Shown: piece after piece, positions 35,700-47,869 of the stretch
Position numbering within the stretch: position 1 is the stretch's first letter
How the letters are laid out: the number at the start of each line of letters is the position of its first letter
Assembly: GCF_964340395.1 (NCBI RefSeq)
Contig: NC_135559.1
Span: 24,817,072 to 24,881,071 of the forward strand
Direction: 5' to 3'
Source: Glandiceps talaboti
Taxonomy: Eukaryota > Hemichordata > Enteropneusta > Spengelidae
Length of the DNA: 64,000 nucleotides
Made by a program: the position numbers and the translations under genes
Notes under the pieces: model-generated
What the model was told of the DNA's origin: nothing
The model's database searches: none
The model's input: only the letters and a program-made list of their open reading frames with translations

Positions 35700-36660
35700 A
35701 TGAAACCTTGTTTCAACAGATATCACCAACCCATACATGCCAACAGCAATGATGTTTTTTCCTAAATTTGAATTTTCAAAAGTGTTTTATGTCTAATTTC
35801 TCAAAAATCCACATAATATGGTTATTTTGGTTACCATGAAAACTGAGGTTCATTTAAATGACCACTTTTTTTTAACTCAGCATGACAAACTACCCTTTGC
35901 AGTGTGGTCAATGTGCAAATAAAAAGATATTTATCAGATTTATAATGTTATTTGTGAGATGTATGTGTATATAACAAAAACATACGTTTCCATGGAAACA
36001 GCTATCCATATACAATTTATGTTACGCCAGGTAGCACTAACTCCAATCTGATTAAAATCTGATGTGGTGAAAGCGGCTAGATGCCTTTATTTACCTATAT
36101 TTCAGTTGCTTGTTTTGTTCTGAGTGATCGCCGCCTTCCCACATGTGAACCTGTGTAATAGACAATCCCATTGAATGTCAACAATATTGTAAGGTTTTCA
36201 CAACCAATCAGCACGCTTCAATTTCTCCAGTGTGTGCAGCTGCCAATGTAACGTGCATTCTGATTGGCCAATTGAAAGTGTGAGATTCAAACACGATTGT
36301 CTATTACACAGGTTCAGATGTTGGAATGTGGCGATCACTCAGAACAAAACAAATGACACAAAATGATGGAAATATAGAGGTAAATAAAGGCATCTGGCTG
36401 CTTTCACCACATCAGATTTTAATCAGATTGCACTAGCTCATACATGCCAAAAAGAAGGAAATCACTAAATTTGATTTTTTTCAATGTTTTATGTCAAATT
36501 TTAGAAAAATGATTAACATATTATGGTGATTTTGGTTACCATGGCAACATATGATCATAAAATGACCCCATTTTTTTGAACTCGGCATAACAAACTACCC
36601 TAGGTAGGGTGGTTAATTTTCAAATAAACGTACTTTTTATTAAAATTATGATTATTATAT
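35700..36660 (+). repeat. family R repeat, duplicated halves around a MITE
   Basis: 35700-36034 and 36431-36640 are related: CATACATGCCAA, TTTTATGTC-AATTT, GATTTTGGTTACCATG or GTTATTTTGGTTACCATG, CCCATTTTTTTGAACTC-GCAT, ACAAACTACCCT and CAAATAAA. The MITE at 36044-36430 lies between them. A further fragment is at 29380-29560. Confidence 0.6.
36044..36430. mobile_element. palindromic MITE with 9-bp target duplication
   Basis: Inverted repeats of about 130 bp on each side start CAATCTGATTAAAATCTGAT and include GTGGTGAAAGC, GCCTTTATTTACCT, GTTCTGAGTGATCGCC and CCTGTGTAATAGACAATC. The flanks are CACTAACTC (36035-36043) and CACTAGCTC (36431-36439), a 9-bp duplication with one mismatch. A 9-bp duplication and long TIRs fit a Mutator-like (MULE) MITE. 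The unpaired centre is about 110 bp and contains a CCAATCAG/CTGATTGG pair. Confidence 0.85.
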
Positions 36661-37299
36661 AATATTTATTTAATCATTATTATTACAAGTGAAGGGGTTT
36701 AAATATTATATAATAATAAAGAATTGGGTGAGAGACAATTTAGAGGAATGGTGCCTTTTGGTCCTATTGTCAATAAAATGTATCCGTTTGAACATATATT
36801 TGCTATGCCGGCTCATATTTGCTATGCTGGCTGACATTTGAGGGCATCTTTCACAACTTAAGTTATCTGTACATACTTAATTCTACATTCAATTTGTGAG
36901 AGTCTGAAATATAATAAAAGTAATTTCAAAATTGTATGTCAGGAAACAAAAAGGTAAAGGGATATAATAATGACAATAAAAAGGATGAAGTTTATACTTC
37001 CCTGGTCAAACCTCGTATACCATATAAATTCAGAGTCACGTTTATATGTAAACACATCCTGTTTCGTGTTGTTGACCTACAGCACACTACTTTCTAAATA
37101 TAAAATGTCACTGAAATGACCAAAATGGAACATTCTCATTCCCAATTATTGAATTCTAATCGAAAATGATCTCATATTTTCTTACTCGCTAATAGAGATC
37201 GGATGAGAAAGGGCATCACGATAAGACAACACATGAGACAATGTAATAACATGTGGGTGAGGCCACTGATCATGGATGGGCTGTGACTAAGTCTCGGAA
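36661..37299. other. no gene recognised
   Basis: AT-rich sequence without a supported feature. A TATAATAATA-like stretch lies at 36640-36725. Confidence 0.4.
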
Positions 37300-37344
37300 A
37301 TGTCTGTTTTTCTGTGTACATGTATATACTCCAAAATCTATGGT

Positions 37345-37698
37345 TTTCAAAGTCATTACATCTACATGGTAAAGGAGCTAAGCCTCGATTACAGTAATCT
37401 TTGTCGGTATTGTAATATTCAAAGCCTTCAATCTCCTAGGACCTTGCTGGATGCAGTCTTTTTATATAAATGTCTAAATGGCTCTTTTAACTTGCCAATG
37501 TTACCTTTCATGTTCATGTACCATCCAGGAATCGCCGTCCCCACCATACTTTAAAAGCGACTCGTTTTAAATCTACTCAAAGCAAAAACTCGTTTTTAAC
37601 TAGGACATTCAGTTTTATCAATACATTGCAAAACGCTGACATATTTTCCAGTCTTAGTAATTTTAGAAAAGATGTCTTAAATGAAATAATTGATTTGT
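37345..37698 (+). pseudogene. LINE RT C-terminal fragment with one frameshift
   Basis: The first frame encodes LSLDYSNLCRYCNIQSLQSP, RTLLDAVFLYKCLNGSFNLP. A shift near 37515-37530 leads to HVPSRNRRPHHTLKATRFKS, SFLTRTFSFINTLQNADIFS and NFRKDVLNEIIDL, ending in TGA at 37698. This is the conserved tail of another jockey-like LINE group (LLDAVFL-KCLNGS, then RNRRPHHT, then F-NTL). An AAATAAATAAATATG-type 3' tail ends near 37830. Confidence 0.8.
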
Positions 37699-37830
37699 GA
37701 ATTTAACGGAAGTTTCGGTAATTTCATTTTTTTTATCAGTTTTGTAAATATTCAATGCATTTTAGTCTTGTCCAATTTCTAAATGGGATAATCCTATAGA
37801 CACCTCAAATAAATAAATATGTAAATAAAA

Positions 37831-38321
37831 TTTATATCTAATGATATTCGTGATGCCATACTGTCAAACCAGGCCTAAACTGTGCCATGCCGATAGAACT
37901 GCCATGTTAATATGTTATGGTGCTGACATCGCATCGGATATAAGGACATTTTGCCCAGTGCTTTTAAGGCCGGTAAATGTTACCCTGGTTCACCGATCAT
38001 TTTACTGGAGTTCTCCATGGGTATGTGTAGTCATATGCATTGTCAAAGTGAAACAACGGAAAACATACAATATGCTTTGAAAATGGTGTTTCAACTAATG
38101 AGGAAGGCAAGTTAGCTTCGTAAAGTATCTTCAGTATCATGGTAAATCTTTTGGAAAACAATGTACTCTGATTATATTTTGCTTTCCATGGCAATGAGAG
38201 TCGGTTGTTTTGATACATTTTAACATGTGAATCCTGTCTCAATCAACATAAAAAGATGCAGCACTTAATGTTGCCTTTGCTGTGGCTACATGGAAAATTA
38301 CTGCATCATGCCAACACAGAT
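37831..38321. other. no gene recognised
   Basis: No supported feature; the open frames on both strands have no motif. Confidence 0.35.
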
Positions 38322-38425
38322 TTAAAGGCCCGGTCACACGCATGCGACAAATTGCCTTGTATACGTGCTCTGTTGCAGGGCCTTGCGACTTCGCGATAGG
38401 TGTGTCGGGAGGAATCCGACATGTC
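38322..38425 (+). repeat. TIR transposon end, related to 15431-16172
   Basis: AAAGGCCCGGTCACACGCAT is followed by GCGACAAATTGCC, a GCAGGGCCTTGCGAC phrase and a CCGACATGTCGG palindrome, the same word order as the end of the element at 15431-16172. No second end was found nearby. Confidence 0.6.
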
Positions 38426-38429
38426 GGAC

Positions 38430-39295
38430 ACAATCAACACATCACACTCCCCATCACAGAAACTCATACTGTAAGGAACAGTTTATCTGGCAAAACTTTC
38501 TGCTAGTAGGACAGCTGTGTTTGCCTACTTCCAATTAAGATTTGGACAGGTCATAAAATGTACTGTGAGGACACATATCATGATACCTCCAAGCTATTAA
38601 CTGAAGGGAAGAGCTAGAGTGGGAATTTAGCCTTCGATACTGACATATTTCTTAAAAGGAGCAAATAATAGGCATAGCAACTTGGAAAACATAGGTTTTG
38701 TAGTTCATGTACATGTAAAATCGGACCTTTCCAAGCTTTCGAACGAACAGACAACTCACCCACACTGAGACCACATTGGTATTATGTAGTCTTCTCGTGA
38801 AACACTTCACAACCGATCTCTGTTCGATGGGTACGAAAATATTAGATCATTTTAGTTTTGAATAGAATTCAATAACTTGGATGAAAGAGCTTGCAATAGT
38901 TCAGACCCATTCAAAAATTTACACCATTTCTAATATATGATGTTTAATATCAAAACCAAACATAAGTAATTGTTGTTCCACTGCAAGTGTTCTGTCCATT
39001 ACCCAACCAATTCATACACAAATGTAATATAAACACACACACAAGCACAATATTTTAGAACCCCCCACAGAGTCTAAGCCAAGTTATCATAGTTCCCCAT
39101 CAATTTTCCACCTCCTTAAAGAACTGCCACTGTGGTAATGAGGTGTGGATACTGACAATCAACTTACACTTAAATAGACAATATAAAACAATGCTGTTCT
39201 TTCAATCTGTAATAGCCGTTCATCTGATGGGAAGAAATCAATAATACAGAGAGCATTATGTGGAAAACAAACTCCAGAAAAACATTACATGAACT

Positions 39296-39346
<51 letters not shown>

Positions 39347-40390
39347 AACAAACACGAACATAAACACAAACAATCTACCTACCCACCTATTCTAAAATTG
39401 AGCGTAATCGGAACCACACATTTTGGTAGATGCCATTTGAAGGATCAGGAGTGGGCTTTCGAAATCTGGAATTTGGTCCTTGTGTTGTATTTATGAATGG
39501 TAATAACTGGTTGTTAAGAGTTCAGAAAGGTATAATAATGGTACTTTGTTAGTAACATTTTTTGTCAAGTTTATTGAAGTTGTGGCTGTGTCGCTCTTGG
39601 ATGGTTGGCCAATTAAGTGCAATTCTGGCGGTAGGGATGTGTTCAGACTTTTTTTAGCCCACACTGGATGCAGACAGTGAAATTAATTATACATAAGTGT
39701 TCGCTGTAAGCGACATTTTATGTGATACTGCAGTATGAATAAACGGTGGTGTCACAGTGGTCCAGGGGTGAGAAAACTGTAGCTGTACTATATCAGGGAT
39801 ACAATGTGTAGCTCGAGCTAAAGGGGTATATACATTTAAATGGTCCCGAGAGTCTTTGGGTATTTTAACTTTGTGAGCTATGTAGAAAGAAAGATTTCAG
39901 CAATTTCATCTTGAAAATGTTTGTTGGATTGATTACATTTGGTAGAGACACCTCATACTGGACTGACAATCAAAGTAATTGAAACATTATCTTTTTAGAC
40001 TTGATATAAATGAGAGTGGTGAATCATGCACTCATTTTGCTTCAGTTTTATAAGTTCTATAATTCAATAAATTAACGACTTACCATGAACTGCTTATTCA
40101 CAAGTTAAGCCACATGTCAGATTGATCAAATATTTTTCAATGAGGTGTTTGTAATTTTTTAAAAACAACTTGTGAGAGTGAGTTTACAGCTATTTCTTTC
40201 GACCCGACCATGGTTGAGATCGGTGAGCACTACCGGGTATGTATTGACTCTGATTCAGTACATAAAAAACAGTACTTCACGGCTCAGATTATTGTGCTTA
40301 GGATCAGTATTTAGATATCAACTTATAACAGAAGTTAAACCCCTGATTTCACCTCGGGCAGTAAGTAGAAGGACTCCCTAAATGCATCTG
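38430..40390. other. no gene; (CA)n at 39299-39342
   Basis: No coding feature is supported. A (CA)n tract of about 21 units followed by AAACAAACAAAC lies at 39299-39354. Confidence 0.45.
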
Positions 40391-40393
40391 CTG

Positions 40394-40678
40394 CTATGCA
40401 TATGGAGATGTTTTTAGTGGTTGCGCGCTGCACACGAAATCAAACAATAGATTTCCATTTGGTGTTTTAAGGTAGAATGGAAATGTTTGAAGCGTTCTGT
40501 GTGGTTTATTTGTTGGGAAATGTTTATCGATGGTTGCACTAGACTTTTCATTGAGTTGAAGATCACATACTGCCTTGGTGAGGGAAATGAGCATATTTTT
40601 CGTGTAACTTGTTGTCAGGCAAAATTTTTGTAACATGCTCTTTAGTTCTGGTACTTTGAAATTTTCAATGTTTCCCAT
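40394..40678 (-). CDS. small SAP-like ORF, hypothetical
   Basis: An ATG-to-stop frame of 94 codons encodes MGNIENFKVPELKSMLQKFC, then LTTSYTKNMLISLTKAVCDL. The spacing of hydrophobic residues and the VPELK-x-x-L...K-x-x-L-I pattern resemble a SAP DNA-binding motif (residues 7-40). The rest (PHRTLQTFPFYLKTPNG and LLFDFVCSA) is unrecognised. It lies 366 bp beyond the stop codon of the dioxygenase gene, same strand. It could be a transposon-derived exon or a chance frame; the SAP reading is a pattern match only. Confidence 0.3.
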   Translation of the reverse strand: MGNIENFKVPELKSMLQKFCLTTSYTKNMLISLTKAVCDLQLNEKSSATIDKHFPTNKPHRTLQTFPFYLKTPNGNLLFDFVCSAQPLKTSPYA

Positions 40679-41043
40679 GATGATTTACAGTTGGGGATGG
40701 TCACAAAATGTAGTAATCTTTTCAGACAAACAAGTTGGATTTCATTTAAACAGACACAACCACAGCAAAAGCTTGATCATGGACATGTGCTTAACAACCA
40801 TTGCTAGGCATATTTGCATATCTTGTGAGATCTGCCATGAGACATGAAATCCCATATTAGATGGCTACCAAGCTAGCTATTTTAGCTTTGAATCACCAGC
40901 TTAAAATACTCAACTTATTAAACTCCACAGTTTATTTTTGGCAAAGTATATGCTTGCATAATATATACACTCCATTACAAATGACTGAGTTGTGAGTTCC
41001 AAGAAAGGTCTTGTATCTCCATCTGATTATTAGCATAAAGAAG

Positions 41044-41151
41044 TTAGAGAAAACACTGATTACCAACTCGTTTGGATAACTGACCAGTGCCTCTCAATGC
41101 CATCATAACTTGAACTTTCGTTTTGAATTCATCAATGTTGACATAGCAGCC
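41044..41151 (-). CDS. BBOX1-like: BBOX1/TMLHE-family dioxygenase, terminal exon
   Basis: After the acceptor TTGTCTTTGTAG the exon encodes GCYVNIDEFKTKVQVMMALR and 15 more residues, then TAA at 41044-41046. In this family the final exon carries the G-x-Y-x-x-x-D segment that closes the jelly-roll fold (GAYADWD in the human enzyme, recalled from general knowledge). The last 15 residues are not conserved as far as can be seen. An AATAAA lies on the minus strand near 40931, a possible polyadenylation signal. Confidence 0.8.
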   Translation of the reverse strand, partial: GCYVNIDEFKTKVQVMMALRGTGQLSKRVGNQCFL

Positions 41152-41225
41152 CTACAAAGACAATACATATAAACAGAAATAAATAGTGAGGTGGCAAAAC
41201 CTGCAGGTAATACAATCCTTAAAAA

Positions 41226-43340
41226 TAGCACCAATGGCGTTGTAGCACAACTGTACAAATTTTAAAAATACCACCAATGGCGTTGTATCACAACTGTACA
41301 GTGTTTGAAAATGTTTATTCATATGCTAGGTGTTCCAAGTGTTCATTTGCTGAATCCAGTTGCCTATCCAACCATGTTGCTATCTTTGCAATATACAAAT
41401 GTATGTGATCATTTGGCTGTTGCTATGGGGCATGGTCATGTTGCTAGGCAAATTTACATACATTTTTTGATTGTTTATTCATTTGTCTTCCAATTCCTGT
41501 TTGTTATCTTTACGATATACGTGATTATTTGGCTGTTGCTATGGGCGTGGTCTTGTTCCTAGGCAAATTTCTATACATTTTTAGAATGTTTATTCAATTG
41601 TCTATTAATCCCTGTTATCATCTTTATGAAATATACCACCGTTTGCTGTTGCTATGGGCGTTGTCATGGTTGCTAGGGTATTTGCATACATTGTTTTGAA
41701 TGTTTACTCACTTGCCTAGCAGATGATGTTGTTACTTGACTATAATATACTGCCATTTGGTTGTTGCTAAGGGCGTGGTCATGGTTGCTAGGGCCAATTT
41801 TGCCAAAATGTTTAGAAGAAAATCTGCAGAATAATACTTTCAGAAACATCTCACTAAGTTTTAGACTCATTGACCAAGTACTTTTTGAGATAAAAGTTTT
41901 TGACCAAAAATAAACATTTTTACACCTAATTTGCATATCACTCATGGAATCATTGTATGCTTAATACTATTTCTTCCATACATCCCTAGATGCATTCCCA
42001 TTAAATTTCAGCCCAATCTGCTCAGTGGTTTTGGAAATATAGATTTTTGACCAAAAAGACACATTTTTAGCCCTAATTTGCATATAACTGATGGGACCGT
42101 CATGTCATCAACAATTATTAGTAAAAACACTCTGAAGAATGTTTCACCCAGATTTCACACCAATCTCCCCAGTACTTTTTGAGTTTAAGTTTTCACCCAA
42201 ATTTCACACCAATCTCCCCAGTAGTTTTTGAGTTTAATTTTTTTTATCAAAAATCACATTTTTTGACCCAAATCACAAACCGGTGGTAAGATCATTTTCA
42301 TTTGAACAATTTTCCAACTAGACACCCAAGGTAATGGACCCATCAAATGTCATGGCTATCAGTTCAGCGATTTTTGACATTAAGTTGTTTACACACTCAC
42401 AGACAGACAGGTGCTGGGCTCAGTTCAGTTGTGCTAAAAATGTTTACCCACATGCTGATCCATCCTAGTTATAATTGTTCAATTGCTGCAAGTTGCATAT
42501 CTACCCTGTTGTTATCTTGCAATATACACGATCATTTGGCTGTTGCTATGTGTGTGGCTATGTAGCTAGGCATATATTTTTTGGATGTCCATTCACTTGT
42601 CTATGAATCCATGATGTTCCAATGTATCTTTGAAATATATGTGATCATTTAGCTGTTGCTATGGGCGTAATCGTGTTGCTAGGTATATCTGCATACATTT
42701 TTTGAATGTTTATTCATTTTACTATTAATCCCTGTTGTTATCATTGCAATATATGCGATCATTTGGCTGTTGATATGGGCATGGTCTTGTTGTTAGGCAC
42801 ATTTGCATACACTTTTTGAATGTTTGTTCACTTGTCTAATGTACAGAAGGAAGTTCAACACTCACATGCCATATCCCGGGTATGTAGGGTATCACGAAAG
42901 CCGTGTGAAGTCGATTCTGCTGAGAATAGGAGGTGTGGCGGACATTTCAACAACATTTTTTGACAACTAACTTTCATTGGGATTTGACGAATCACAGATA
43001 TAGAGCTAAATTTCTTGCATAAATCATGAAATTCCTTATGGAAGGCATTCAGTTTAAATCTGGTTACACCTAATTTGCATATAACTGACGAGATCATTAT
43101 ATGCTTAATATTTCTTCATCTATACACCCAGGTGCATCCCAATTCAATTTCAGCCAAATCTGCTACGCAGTTTTGGAATTAAAGAGTTTTGACCAAAAAG
43201 ACACATTTTGAGCCCTAATTTGCATATCATTCATGGAATCACCATATTATGAACAGTTCTTTATCTAAACACCACTAAGAATGTTCCCACCAAATTTCAG
43301 ACCGATTTGCCCAGTAGTTTTTGAGTCTAAGTTTTTTAAA
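41226..43340 (+). mobile_element. HL1 inserted into HL1 (nested pair)
   Basis: The outer copy's 5' end is at 41226-41268 (TAGCACCAATGGCG ... ATTTTAAAAA). It is interrupted by an inner full-length copy (about 41269-42435, from TACCACCAATGGCG to GTTGTGCT), after which the outer copy resumes as AAAAATGTTTACCCACATGC, exactly the word that follows in uninterrupted copies. The inner copy has five tandem units and all three TTTTTGACC-type blocks. The outer copy has a further 220-bp Helitron insertion ending at 43063 and lacks its own 3' hairpin. Both lie in the last intron of the dioxygenase gene. Confidence 0.8.
42840..43063 (+). mobile_element. Helitron-family insertion in HL1
   Basis: In plus orientation it ends with hairpin CCTT-ATGG-AAGG, then CATTCAGTTTAAATCTGG, followed by T and the HL1 phrase TACACCTAATTTGCATAT. 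The 5' end is near 42840 but not exactly placed. It contains CATATCCCGGGTATG, a short palindrome. Confidence 0.6.
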
Positions 43341-43344
43341 GGCA

Positions 43345-43380
43345 TGGCAAAGTGTCTGTTTCTCTGTTTGTTTGTTTGTT

Positions 43381-43411
<31 letters not shown>

Positions 43412-43485
43412 AAACAAATTAAAGTCAAAAGCATGATATTTTGTGGGTGTATTACCTTGGGTGTCTTGTTGGGAAATTGTTAAAA
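43345..43485 (-). repeat. inverted HL1 3' fragment next to the minisatellite
   Basis: The text GGCATGGCAAAGTGTCTG, (GTTT)n and (GT)n at 43365-43411, then TAAACAAATTAAAGTCAAAA and TTACCTTGGGTGTCTTGTTG, is the minus-strand form of the HL1 3' region. It ends where the 27-bp array begins. Confidence 0.7.
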
Positions 43486-43489
43486 AAAC

Positions 43490-46400
43490 TTTATTAGGGG
43501 TGGTATGATAACCCTTTAATTGGGGGGGGGGGGGTGTGGGTATGATGACCCTTTACTTAGAGGGGGCTATGAAAACCCTTTAATTAGGGGAGGTATGATA
43601 ACCCTTTAATAAGGGGGAAGTATGAAAACCCTTTAATAAGGGGGAGGTATGATAACCCTTTAATTAGGGGGAGGTATGGTAACCCTTTAATTAGGGGGAG
43701 GTATGATAACCTTTTAATTAGGGGGAGGTATGGTAACCCTTTAATTAGGGGGAGGTATGGTAACCTTTTAATTAGGGGGAGGTATGGTAACCTTTTAATT
43801 AGGGGGAGGTATGGTAACCCTTTAATTAGGGGGAGGTATGGTAACCCTTTAATAAGGGGAGCGATATGGTAACCCTTTAATAAGGGGGAGATATGGTAAC
43901 CCTTTAATAAGGGGGAGATATGGTAACCCTTTAATAAGGGGGAGGTATGATAACCCTTTAATAAGGGGGAGGTATGATAACCCTCTAATAAGGGGGAGGT
44001 ATGGTAACCCTTTAATTAGGGGGAGGTATGGTAACCCTTTAATTAGGGGGGGGGTATGGTAACCCTTTAATTAGGGGGAGGTATGGTAACCCTTTAATAA
44101 GGGGGAGATATGGTAACCCTTTAATTAGGGGGAGGTGTGATAACCCTTTAATAAGGGGGAGGTATGGTAACCCTTTAATTAGGGGGAGGTATGATAACCC
44201 TTTAATTAGGGGGAGGTATGGTAACCCTTTAATTAGGGGGAGGTATGGTAACCTTTTAATTAGGGGGAGGTATGGTAACCCTTTAATTAGGGGGAGGTAT
44301 GATAACCTTTTAGTAAGGGGGAGGTATGGTAACCCTTTAATTAGGGGGAGGTATGGTAACCCATTAATTAGGGGGAGGTATGGTAACCCTTTAATTAGGG
44401 GGAGGTATGGTAACCCTTTAATTAGGGGGAGGTATGGTAACCCTTTAATAAGGGGGAGGTATGGTAACCCTTTAATTAGGGGGAGGTATGGTAACCCTTT
44501 AATAAGGGGGAGGTATGATAACCCTTTAATAAGGGGGAGGTATGGTAACCCTTTAATTAGGGGGAGGTATGATAACCCTTTAATTAGGGGGAGGTATGGT
44601 AACCCTTTAATTAGGGGGAGGTATGGTAACCCTTTAATTAGGGGGAGGTATGGTAACCCTTTAATTAGGGGGAGGTATGATAACCCTTTAATAAGGGGGA
44701 GGTATGGTAACCCTTTAATTAGGGGGAGGTATGGTAACCCTTTAATTAGGGGGAGGTATGGTAACCCTTTAATAAGGGGGAGGTATAATAACCCTTTAAT
44801 AAGGGGGAGGTATGGTAACCCTTTAATTAGGGGGAGGTATGATAACCTTTTAATAAGGGGGGGGGGGTATGGTAACCCTTTAATTAGGGGAGGTATGGTA
44901 ACATTTTAATTAGGGGGAGGTATGATAACCCTTTAATTAGGGGGAGGTATGATAACCCTTTAATAAGGGGGAGGTATAATAACCCTTTAATAAGGGGGAG
45001 GTATGGTAACCCTTTAATTAGGGGGAGGTATGATAACCTTTTAATAAGGGGGGGGGGTATGGTAACCCTTTAATTAGGGGAGGTATGGTAACATTTTAAT
45101 TAGGGGGAGGTATGGTAACCCTTTAATAAGGGGGGGTATGGTAACCCTTTAATTAGGGGGAGGTATGATAACCTTTTAATAAGGGGGAGGTATGGTAACC
45201 CTTTAATTAGGGGGAGGTATGGTAACATTTTAATTAGGGGGAGGTATAATAACCTTTTAATAAGGGGGAGGTATGGTAACCCTTTAATTAGGGAGGGGTA
45301 TAATAACCTTTTAATAAGGGGGAGGTATGGTAACCCTTTAATTAGGGGAGGTATGGTAACCTTTTAATTAGGGGGAGGTATGGTAACATTTTAATAAGGG
45401 GGAGGTATGGTAACCCTTTAATTAGGGGGAGGTATGGTAACCCTATAATTAGGGGGAGGTATGGTAACCCTTTAATTAGGGGGAGGTATGGTAACCCTTT
45501 AATAAGGGGAGCGATATGGTAACCCTTTAATAAGGGGGAGGTATGGTAACTCTTTAATTAGGGGAGGTATGATAACCCTTTAATAAGGGGGAGATATGGT
45601 AACCCTTTAATTAGGGGGAGATATGGTAACCCTTTAATAAGGGGGAGATATGGTAACCCTTTAATTAGGGGGAGGTATGATAACCCTTTAATAAGGGGGA
45701 GGTATGGTAACCCTTTAATTAGGGGGAGGTATGGTAACCTTTTAATAAGGGGGAGGTATGGTAACCCTTTAATTAGGGGGAGGTATGGTAACCCTTTAAT
45801 TAGGGGGAGGTATGGTAACCCTTTAATTAGGGGGAGGTATGGTAACCCTTTAATAAGGAGAGGCATGATGACCCTTTAATAAGGGGGAGGTATGGTAACC
45901 CTTTAATAAGGGGGAGGCATGATAACCCTTTAATAAGGGGGAGGAGGTATGATAACCCTTTAATTAGGGGGAGGTATGGTAACCCTTTAATAAGGGGGAG
46001 GCATGATAACCCTTTAATAAGGGGGAGGAGGTATGATAACCCTTTAATTAGGGGGAGGTATGGTAACCCTTTAATAAGGGGGAGGCATGGTAACCCTTTA
46101 ATAAGGGGGAGGTATGATAACCCTTTAATAAGGGGGAGGAGGTATGATAACCCTTTAATAAGGGGGAGGTATGATAACCCTTTAATAAGGGGGAGGAGGT
46201 ATGATAACCCTTTAATAAGGGGGAGGTATGGTAACCCTTTAATAAGGGGGAGGCATGGTAACCCTTTAATAAGGGGGAGGAGGTATGATAACCCTTTAAT
46301 TAGGGGGAGGTATGGTAACCCTTTAATAAGGGGGAGGCATGATAACCCTTTAATAAGGGGGAGGAGGTATGATAACCCTTTAATTAGGGGGAGGTATGGT

Positions 46401-47650
46401 AACCCTTTAATAAGGGGGAGGCATGGTAACCCTTTAATAAGGGGGAGGTATGATAACCTTTTAATTAGGGGGAGGAGGTATGATAACCCTTTAATAAGGG
46501 GGAGTATGATAACCCTTTAATAAGGGGGAGGTATGGTAACCCTTTAATAAGGGGGAGGAGGTATGATAACCCTTTAATAAGGGGAGGTATGGTAACCCTT
46601 TAATAAGGGGGGGGTATGGTAACCTTTTAAAAGGGGGAGGTATGGTAACCCTTTAATAAGGGGGAGGTATGATAACCCTTTAATAAGGGGAGGTATGGTA
46701 ACCCTTCAATTAGGGGGAGGTATGGTAACCCTTTAATAAGGGGGAGGTATGGTAACCCTTTAATTAGGGGGAGGTATGATGACCCTTTAATAATGGGGAG
46801 GTATGGTAACCCTTTAATTAGGGGGAGGTATGGTAACCCTTTAATTAGGGGGAGGTATGGTAACCCTTTAATAAGGGGGAGGTATGGTAACCCTTTAATA
46901 AGGGTGAGGTATGGTAACCCTTTAATAAGGGGGAGGTATGATAACCCTTTAATAAGGGGAGGTATGGTAACCCTTTAATTAGGGGGAGGTATGGTAACCC
47001 TTTAATAAGGGGGAGGTATGGTAACCCTTTAATGAGGGGGAGGTATGGTAACCCTTTAATAAGGGGGAGGTATGATCACCCTTTAATAAGGGGAGGTATG
47101 GTAACCTTTTAATTAGGGGGAGGTATGGTAACCCTTTAATAAGGGGGAGGTATGGTAACCCTTTAATGAGGGGGAGGTATGGTAACCCTTTAATAAGGGG
47201 GAGGTATGATAATCTTTTAATAAGGGGGAGGTATGGTAACCCTTTAATTAGGGGGAGGTATGATAACCTTTTAATAAGGGGGAGGTATGATAATCTTTTA
47301 ATAAGGGGGAGGTATGATAACCTTTTAATAAGGGGGAGGTATGGTAACCTTTTAATTAGGGGGAGGTATGATAACCTTTTAATTAGGGGGAGGTATGGTA
47401 ACCTTTTAATTAGGGGGAGGTATGATAACCTTTTAATTAGGGGGAGGTATGGTAACCCTTTAATAAGGGGGAGGTATGATAACCTTTTAATAAGGGGGAG
47501 GTATGGTAACCCTTTAATAAGGGGGAGGTATGGTAACCCTTTAATTAGGGGGGGAGGTATGATAACCCTTTAATTAGGGGAGCGAGGGGTATGAAAACCC
47601 TTTAATTAGGTAGAGGTATGATAACCTTATAAATAGCGGGAGGTATGTAA
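43490..47650. repeat. 27-bp minisatellite, about 150 units
   Basis: The consensus unit is GGTATGGTAACCCTTTAAT plus TAGGGGGA. Main variants are TAAGGGGGA, ATGATAACC, an extra GAG (GGGGGAGGAGGTATG, common at 45930-46570) and G runs of 8-10. Each unit contains TAACCC and often TTAGGG around a TTTAAT core, so it is partly palindromic and telomere-like. Since 27 is a multiple of three, long spurious frames run through it. It lies in the last intron of the dioxygenase gene. Confidence 0.97.
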
Positions 47651-47869
47651 AGCGACCCATTGGTCAGAATAGCTTCGCTGTTTTTGTTTGTTTGTTTCTT
47701 TTTGTAATGTGTACAAGTGGTTCTGTTGTTCAGCTCTTCCACTATACAATTTTATTTCAGCAAAATAATAAAGTGGTTAGGGGTTTCATATGATGACTCA
47801 CACACACTATAGAACACATTTCACACAGAAAGTAGGTAAAATATTATACTTTCATATACATCATTTTAC

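Noticed and set aside
45558-47573. Open frames encoding repeated LPYLPLIKG or RGRYGNPLI peptides
   Set aside because: Artefacts of the 27-bp minisatellite.
43490-47650. CRISPR-like regular array
   Set aside because: Direct units are contiguous without unique spacers and the context is eukaryotic.
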